DNA of 64,000 nucleotides from Candidatus Goldiibacteriota bacterium HGW-Goldbacteria-1 (GTDB lineage Bacteria; Oederibacteriota; PGYV01): positions 62,001 to 126,000 of the forward strand of contig PGYV01000007.1 in assembly GCA_002839855.1 (NCBI GenBank). The letters are read 5' to 3'. A program made the translations under genes and the position numbers. Below, in pieces: positions 59,696 through 64,000 of this stretch. A model generated the notes under the pieces. The model had not been told where the DNA came from. It made no database searches and saw nothing but the letters and a program-made list of their open reading frames with translations. The number at the start of each line of letters is the position of its first letter. The first letter of the stretch is position 1.

Positions 59696-60676
59696 TCAAT
59701 TCTTACGCGGCTTTTTTGTCAGCTTAGTTTTATCTTTGCCTTCGCCTAAAAGATCCGGACCATACTTCTGCATCAGGTTTGCCATGGTATTCATAAACCA
59801 GGCATATGCCTCATATGATGAAAGCCATGATTCCAGATTTAAGTGCACGTATATAACAGCCTCTTCCTCGCTTTGCGGAGAAAACATATCCGGCGTGCGT
59901 TTTGGTATTTTTACCGTTCCGGACAAAAATAACGCGGCATGAATATTACGTTTAAGCGCATCATGAACAAGCTGCCGGGCTTTTTCCGAATCACCGCGCA
60001 GAATAAATTCAACAAGCAACCCGTTATATGCCCATTCTATTCCGGAGTCATTCTTATATTTACCGGTGTTCATAAGAGTATCAGCCTCTGCAAAAAGTTT
60101 TTCCGCGCAAAGATATGAACAAAGCAGGTAACGCATTCCCTGGTTATCACCCGTATTAAGTTTTAACATCTCCCTGCATTTATCTATAGCAGCGCGGCGT
60201 TCTCCCATATCCCAAAGTACATTAACTACACCCTGCATAGAACGCATATATGGCCTTGCGGAAATATGCATCCAGAGTTCTCCGGTTTCTTTTTTTATAA
60301 AATCTTCCCCAAGCTGCCTGCGTCCCGCTGCCTCTCCCTTGGAATAAAATTCAAGCCTTTCCCTGTCATTCTTAGCCTCATCCTCGGCAAGAAGGTTATA
60401 GGCATCGGCACAGTCCGGATATATAAAAAGGGCTTTATACGCAAGAAGCAGCCTGTCTTTGATGCTGTTTTTTTCATAAGCGTCATATATAAGATCCTGC
60501 GCGCGGTCAAACGGCGTTTCAGGCCCGTCAAATTCAGGTACTTGTTTTCCGGTTAAATCATTCATAAACGCCTGTACCTCTTCAATAGAATTGAACTGTT
60601 TTGAATCAATCGTTTTTTTAATGTCCAAAAAGCTTTTTTCCATCAAACGCATATCAGGTATCTTTTTGTTTTTCAT
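59696..60676 (-). CDS. ST7-like TPR protein
   Basis: A protein of about 326 residues built of helical repeats. The block AYKALFIYPDCADAYNLLAEDEA, then WMHISARPYMRSMQGVVNVLWDMGERRAAIDKCREMLKLNTGDNQGMRYLLCSYL, resembles bacterial relatives of ST7/SEC-C-associated TPR proteins, where A-R-P-Y-M-R and N-D-N-Q-G-x-R-Y-L-L are well kept. Function unknown. I place the start at ATG 60676, with AGAGGAT upstream; an earlier in-frame codon at 60703 has no ribosome site. Confidence 0.72.
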   Translation of the reverse strand: MKNKKIPDMRLMEKSFLDIKKTIDSKQFNSIEEVQAFMNDLTGKQVPEFDGPETPFDRAQDLIYDAYEKNSIKDRLLLAYKALFIYPDCADAYNLLAEDEAKNDRERLEFYSKGEAAGRRQLGEDFIKKETGELWMHISARPYMRSMQGVVNVLWDMGERRAAIDKCREMLKLNTGDNQGMRYLLCSYLCAEKLFAEADTLMNTGKYKNDSGIEWAYNGLLVEFILRGDSEKARQLVHDALKRNIHAALFLSGTVKIPKRTPDMFSPQSEEEAVIYVHLNLESWLSSYEAYAWFMNTMANLMQKYGPDLLGEGKDKTKLTKKPRKN

Positions 60677-60735
60677 ACGGAATCCTCTTATTTTATTTAA
60701 CATCTGTTATTTGATAAAAAATCTAAATAAAATCC

Positions 60736-61314
60736 TTATTTACCTGCCATTGCCTTATTCTCTTTTTCTATTTTTTCATCTGCCACTTCAAGCGGGGCGG
60801 ATATATGAATTGTTTCATATTTTTTATTTTCTTCGGTAAAATCCAGCCTTGCAATTTTACCGGAAACAATTGCATTTAAATTTATGTGAGCTTCTTTCAT
60901 AAAACTTTTAATACCTTTAAAAATAGAATCGTTCTTATTTTCTTCAGCAATAATCACAAGTTTTTCAAGGTAATAATTAATTTTTGAAGCGTGATATTTT
61001 ATCAGGTCAACAATCTTAATGTCCGGTTTTCTATATCCTATTTCCAGCTTTAAATTCAGCGCTTTACCGTAATCAACAAGGTCTTTTATTGATATTTCAT
61101 TGTCACTTGATGTTTCTATTTTTGATATTCTGCTCTGCGTACATCCAAGTTTTTTGGCTAATTTTTTCTGAGTAAAACCGTTTTTACATCTTAAAACCAG
61201 AAGAAATTTGGAAATCCGGCTGTTATCTATTCTTTTTAACGCTTTCTTTCTGAAACCTTCATCAACATCCGAATCCTGTATCATATCTTTTATACTGCCA
61301 TATTGTTTTCCCAT
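60736..61314 (-). CDS. XRE-family antitoxin (HigA-like)
   Basis: A 192-residue DNA-binding protein. The helix-turn-helix is KNGFTQKKLAKKLGCTQSRISKIETS (about 44-69), of the XRE type. The N-terminal segment (1-40) is typical of HigA-like antitoxins that neutralise RelE-fold toxins. The C-terminal about 100 residues are helical and unassigned. Its ATG overlaps the toxin stop by one base (TAATG), after GGGAGGAAAA. The toxin-first order is that of HigBA. It probably represses its own promoter through the palindrome at 61705-61723. Confidence 0.82.
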   Translation of the reverse strand: MGKQYGSIKDMIQDSDVDEGFRKKALKRIDNSRISKFLLVLRCKNGFTQKKLAKKLGCTQSRISKIETSSDNEISIKDLVDYGKALNLKLEIGYRKPDIKIVDLIKYHASKINYYLEKLVIIAEENKNDSIFKGIKSFMKEAHINLNAIVSGKIARLDFTEENKKYETIHISAPLEVADEKIEKENKAMAGK

Positions 61315-61679
61315 TATTTTCCTCCCTTTAATTTACTTACATAATCAACGCAATATTTAATATCATCCGGCTGCGTTTTCTTATCTCCTATTGCCAGCAA
61401 ATACAAAACCTTATTTTTAAAAAAACTGTAAACATAAAGCCTTGTCTGCCTGGGTTTATTTGTGTTTTTTGCGCCTTTTTGGTCTATTGCCTTTATTCCC
61501 GCCGGTTCCTTATGCAAAAAACCCGCGTTTATTTGTACATGTTCTTCGCATTCATTCAGCATAACCAGATAACTTTCAAGATTGTTAATTACAGCTTCCA
61601 GTTCATTTGGATGTTTTTTTGAATACCATTTTAAATCCCTGTTGAACCGTTCTGCCTTTTCCGTGACCCAGCCGCCCAT
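61314..61679 (-). CDS. RelE/HigB-fold toxin
   Basis: A 121-residue protein with the RelE/ParE shape: an N-terminal helix pair (AERFNRDLKWYSKKHPNELEAVINNLESYL) and a beta sheet carrying KPRQTRLYVYSFFKNKVLYLLAIGDKKTQ, the region where HigB/RelE toxins keep basic catalytic residues. It should cleave mRNA on the ribosome when free. It is the first gene of a promoter-operator-toxin-antitoxin unit. The ribosome site is weak (TTGGGAAAAT), which would keep toxin low relative to antitoxin. Confidence 0.78.
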   Translation of the reverse strand: MGGWVTEKAERFNRDLKWYSKKHPNELEAVINNLESYLVMLNECEEHVQINAGFLHKEPAGIKAIDQKGAKNTNKPRQTRLYVYSFFKNKVLYLLAIGDKKTQPDDIKYCVDYVSKLKGGK

Positions 61680-61704
61680 ATTTTCCCAATCCGCCGAAAA
61701 GCAT

Positions 61705-61723
61705 ATATTCCATATTGGAATAT
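61705..61723. promoter_or_regulatory. Operator palindrome of the toxin-antitoxin unit
   Basis: ATATTCCA-TAT-TGGAATAT, a 19-bp palindrome that overlaps the -10 box of the promoter at 61720-61748. It is the expected place for autorepression by the XRE antitoxin. Confidence 0.75.
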
Positions 61724-61748
61724 TACACCATCAGGCTTAATTTGTCAA
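61720..61748 (-). promoter_or_regulatory. Promoter of the toxin-antitoxin unit
   Basis: On minus: TTGACA (exact), 17-nt spacer, TAATAT. The predicted start is about 33 bp before the toxin ATG. The remaining gap from 61749 to 61915 is AT-rich and holds nothing I recognise. Confidence 0.8.
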
Positions 61749-61917
61749 GTTTTCAGCCCCTTTTCCCTGCTTTAGTTTTACCAAAACATATAAATATGTC
61801 AATTGGCATTTATAGATATTTTACATCCCAAACCGGCTGATAATTACTTTAATCCCGTTAAATTATAAGGTTCTATTTTCAATTTAATCAAATCAGAACA
61901 TATAAGCAGAATAAAAA

Positions 61918-61975
61918 CCCCGGGCCGATTGATAAGGGGGTGTCTCTTAGAGAGAGACGGTGGACCGGCCCGGGG
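61918..61975 (-). terminator. Terminator of the AraC-family gene
   Basis: CCCCGGGCCG (61918-61927) pairs with CGGCCCGGGG (61966-61975). An inner hairpin GTCTCT/AGAGAC sits in the loop. On minus the stem is followed by TTTTTATT. It starts 6 bp past the stop at 61982. Confidence 0.88.
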
Positions 61976-61981
61976 CTTATT

Positions 61982-62851
61982 TTATTTTGGCTTCTTAATT
62001 ATCCCTGCCGGGATATAAATTTCCGCCCTGAATATTTTTTTTCCGTTTACCCTGTTCTCTGAAATCACATAAAAATATTTAAGCCCCTGCCTGCAGCTTT
62101 TTTTCAGCCACGAACCGAATATGTAATTAAGGCTTGATAAAAGCATTTCAGCCCCGCCTTTATGCACAAACCTTGCGTATTTGCCCGACGGGACAGTTTT
62201 TTCGGGCTTGCCGCATTCTTTCTTTTTTTTCTCGTAATCATTCGCGGAAAAGATTTCAACCGGGCTGTCCATTGAAATTTTGCTTAAATCATTTCCGCAT
62301 CCGCAATAAGCGGTAAAAGTTTTACCGCCTTTTTTTTCAAGTTCAGATGCCCTTTTAAGCCTGTCAGACATCAGGCGCTTTAATGTGATTTTTTTCAGGT
62401 TTCCGTAAACAATAAATGATTTTAACTTTACAAAATCAGGATTTGTATTAATACCGCCGCCCAGAATATGGTCAATGTCTTTCCCCGTAAGCCTTTGCCT
62501 TTCAAGGTAATAAAAACGGCTTTTTTTCTTTTTGTATTCCGCAGGAGCCATTTTAAACAGTTTTTTAAACGCCCTTGAAAAAGCTTCATATGACTCAAAA
62601 TTGTATTCGTAGCATATATCGGATATCTTTTTTTTGGATGAAAGAAGCTTCTGCGCGGTTAAAGTCAGCCGCCGGTTTCTTATATACACGCCTATCGTTT
62701 CTCCAAAAAGCATTTTAAACAGGCGCCAGAAGTGCCCCTTTGAAATGGCCGCAGCCTGCGCCACTTCGGAATATGTGACATTATTCTTAATATTTTTCTC
62801 AATGTAGTCAACAGCCCTTTTCATGTTAGAGCTGTATCTTTTATATACCAT
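61982..62851 (-). CDS. AraC-family regulator with GyrI-like effector domain
   Basis: A 289-residue transcription factor. Two N-terminal helix-turn-helices of the AraC type cover about 10-105 (VTYSEVAQAAAISKGHFWRLFKMLFGETIGVYIRNRRL and ISDICYEYNFESYEAFSRAFKKLFKMAPAEYKK). The C-terminal part (about 135-289) resembles GyrI/Rob-type small-molecule binding domains (VPSGKYARFVHKGG, near 225). The ligand is unknown. It is single, with its own terminator at 61918-61975. Confidence 0.9.
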   Translation of the reverse strand: MVYKRYSSNMKRAVDYIEKNIKNNVTYSEVAQAAAISKGHFWRLFKMLFGETIGVYIRNRRLTLTAQKLLSSKKKISDICYEYNFESYEAFSRAFKKLFKMAPAEYKKKKSRFYYLERQRLTGKDIDHILGGGINTNPDFVKLKSFIVYGNLKKITLKRLMSDRLKRASELEKKGGKTFTAYCGCGNDLSKISMDSPVEIFSANDYEKKKKECGKPEKTVPSGKYARFVHKGGAEMLLSSLNYIFGSWLKKSCRQGLKYFYVISENRVNGKKIFRAEIYIPAGIIKKPK

Positions 62852-62954
62852 TCCGCCGCAACCTTTCTCCCCGTGGACATATTACAACATTGATACTTCA
62901 AAACACTTGACTTTTTTCTTCATTTTTACGGATATATTTTTCACGCTATAAAAC

Positions 62955-62983
62955 AAAAATGCCCCTTTTTCAGGGGCATTTTT
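62955..62983 (-). terminator. Hairpin terminator of the gene at 63001-63573
   Basis: AAAAATGCCCC and GGGGCATTTTT form an 11-bp stem with a 7-nt loop; T-tracts on both strands make it bidirectional. It lies 18 bp past the stop. Confidence 0.88.
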
Positions 62984-63000
62984 ATTTTATACCACATTAT

Positions 63001-63573
63001 CTACCTTTTGTGCTTTTTTTCCTGTATCTTATATTTATATACAATTTTTGATTTATTTTTAAAACTGCTTTCTTTGCCTTTAAATGCTATATGCCTGTCT
63101 TTTATCTTTGTAACAGCTTCAGGACGGCAGTTGTGGTAATCGGATACAAACCTGTAGTTTACCCTTTCAATTATCTCCCTGTCCGTGAACCTGAAAGGTT
63201 TTCCATAATGCGGTATGAATTTATCATGCGTATTGATAACAAAAACCTGCGGTGCAAGGCGCAGCCTTAATGCCACTTCCATCCACGACATGCGCTGAAG
63301 CCTTAATTTATACACCGCTTCCGCCCTTACATTTGCTTTTGACGCAAGAAAGAACACCACGGGCAGTTCCTCATCGGGAATTCCGTGATTTCTGACGGCA
63401 ATAACATCCCTGTGCGGAACCCTGTTATATTCGCTTACCGACATATAAAAACTATTTACACCGGAAGCATCCGCTGAAATTCCAAACCTGACATCCGCCC
63501 GGACATTAATAACCGCCACAGCAAGGATTATTACAGCCGTTCCAACAAGCGCTTTTAATATTGTGCTTCTCAT
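63001..63573 (-). CDS. Exported protein of unknown function
   Basis: A 190-residue protein. The N-terminal hydrophobic segment ALVGTAVIILAVAVINVRA is a signal peptide with an R-A cleavage site. The mature part includes VIAVRNHGIPDEELPVVFFLASKANVRAEAVYKLRLQRMSWMEVALRL, a helical motif resembling a short helix-turn-helix-like repeat, and a very basic C-terminus (KNKSKIVYKYKIQEKKHKR). I do not recognise a family. An AGGAGGT ribosome site precedes ATG and can pair with an upstream CCTCCTG (63615-63621). Confidence 0.65.
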   Translation of the reverse strand: MRSTILKALVGTAVIILAVAVINVRADVRFGISADASGVNSFYMSVSEYNRVPHRDVIAVRNHGIPDEELPVVFFLASKANVRAEAVYKLRLQRMSWMEVALRLRLAPQVFVINTHDKFIPHYGKPFRFTDREIIERVNYRFVSDYHNCRPEAVTKIKDRHIAFKGKESSFKNKSKIVYKYKIQEKKHKR

Positions 63574-63580
63574 TTTATTA

Positions 63581-63621
63581 CCTCCTGAAATTTTTTGATT
63601 ACAATAATTTGACGCAGGAGG
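63581..63621 (-). promoter_or_regulatory. Possible hairpin covering a ribosome site
   Basis: On minus, CCTCCTG (63621-63615) is the exact complement of CAGGAGG (63587-63581), the ribosome site of the gene at 63001. AAATT/AATTT in the loop can extend the stem. Confidence 0.4.
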
Positions 63622-63645
63622 AAAGAGAAAGGATTACGTAAAAAT

Positions 63646-63822
63646 AGAGGGACGGAAGTATAAAAGTACAAAAAAGCAGAGGGACAGATGCACGGATGCA
63701 CAGAGGGACGGAAGTATAAAAGTACAAAAAAGCAGAGGGACGGTGAGATAAAAAACAGAGGGACAAAAGGTCAGACGTTTAAAACTTCCGACCTTCCGTC
63801 CCTCTGTGCATCCGTCCCTCTA
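63646..63822. repeat. Family B word repeats after the DEAD-box gene
   Basis: A 32-bp unit beginning AGAGGGACGGAAGTATAAAA is repeated exactly at 63646-63677 and 63702-63733. A third partial unit follows. The right end (63785-63821) is an inverted copy, CTTCCGACCTTCCGTCCCTC then TGTGCATCCGTCCCTCT. The array ends 6 bp before the DEAD-box stop codon. It is the same family as 57174-57475. Confidence 0.85.
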
Positions 63823-63827
63823 TCTTA

Positions 63828-64000
63828 TCAGTTCTTCGCTTTTTCCGCGAAGATTTTTGCGCCTTTGATTCTTTTCCCGTTCATCTTTTCAACCACTTTA
63901 TCAGCCTGCGTTGAATCCACATGCACAAACGTGTTGCGGTCCTGCATATCTATACGGCCAACCTGGTTGCCGCCTATGCCTGTTTCACCGGTTATGGCGC
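63828..64000 (-). CDS. C-terminal end of a DEAD-box RNA helicase (DbpA-type RNA-binding domain)
   Basis: The last 57 codons of a gene that begins outside the window. The chain reads AITGETGIGGNQVGRIDMQD, RNTFVHVDSTQADKVVEKMN and GKRIKGAKIFAEKAKN, then TGA. This is the DbpA-type RRM found at the C-terminus of DeaD/CsdA/DbpA helicases (I-x-x-E/D-x-x-T-F-V-x-V and N-G-x-x-I-K-G-R/K-x-x). The helicase core is not visible. Such enzymes act in ribosome assembly and cold RNA unwinding. Confidence 0.85.
   Translation of the reverse strand, partial: AITGETGIGGNQVGRIDMQDRNTFVHVDSTQADKVVEKMNGKRIKGAKIFAEKAKN

Noticed and set aside
63646-63733. Exact 32-bp direct repeats as a CRISPR array
   Set aside because: Only two copies, a 24-bp gap made of the same words, an inverted partner nearby and no cas genes.

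Overview
The window looks like a chromosome segment of an uncultured diderm bacterium. It encodes several lipoproteins, predicted outer-membrane beta-barrels, a LpoA-like lipoprotein, a PpiC-type periplasmic chaperone, O-antigen-ligase-like and UDP-sugar enzymes and a GT51 glycosyltransferase. Most proteins resemble families common in deep-branching diderm candidate phyla (Elusimicrobiota or Goldbacteria-like); that placement is an impression, not a measurement. Almost all genes lie on the minus strand. Only four clear genes (3332, 42796, 48712 and 49676) lie on plus. No tRNA, rRNA or CRISPR array was seen.

Region by region: 1-17 kb holds a partial outer-membrane protein, PcrA/UvrD helicase, a FabD-like protein that has lost its catalytic residues, a methyltransferase, ThpR, a surface-sugar group (two nucleotide-sugar epimerase/decarboxylases, a DPM1-like glycosyltransferase, a YfhO-like membrane protein), RlmI, GlmS, RsmA and PdxA. 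17-27 kb holds HisS and an envelope group: a lipoprotein joining a periplasmic-binding fold with an inserted CsgG-like domain, a PpiC isomerase, a GalT-like protein, a solute-binding lipoprotein and a TPR/beta-barrel protein. 27-32 kb holds small conserved proteins, an exported flavodoxin, and a RAYT transposase framed by two long palindromes. 32-41.4 kb is a candidate envelope-stress locus: ECF sigma factor, zinc-finger anti-sigma factor with a PrcB-like tail, four six-repeat NHL lipoproteins and a VIT/VWA surface protein. A duplication has left a broken copy of the anti-sigma tail inside the array.

41.7-46 kb holds an acyl-ACP thioesterase, an O-antigen-ligase/TPR protein behind a paired-hairpin leader, and a GT51 transglycosylase. 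46.2-50.5 kb is a clearly more AT-rich island with divergent genes: a membrane-anchored winged-helix/PIN protein on one side, and a HEPN-like (Rx4H) plus a DUF5677-like protein on the other. It is the best candidate for an undescribed defence-type module. 50.7-57 kb returns to housekeeping genes (CapA, Lpd-like, FtsK), followed by a tiny strongly promoted gene for a 15-residue Lys/Ala peptide. 57.6-64 kb has a phosphohexomutase, TPR proteins, a HigBA-type toxin-antitoxin pair with promoter and operator, an AraC regulator and the end of a DEAD-box helicase.

Intergenic DNA is unusually rich in repeats: GTAG-headed REP palindromes, three families of short-word repeats arranged as inverted pairs directly after stop codons, and a 199-bp element with terminal inverted repeats. 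All family assignments rest on reading motifs and were not checked by database search.
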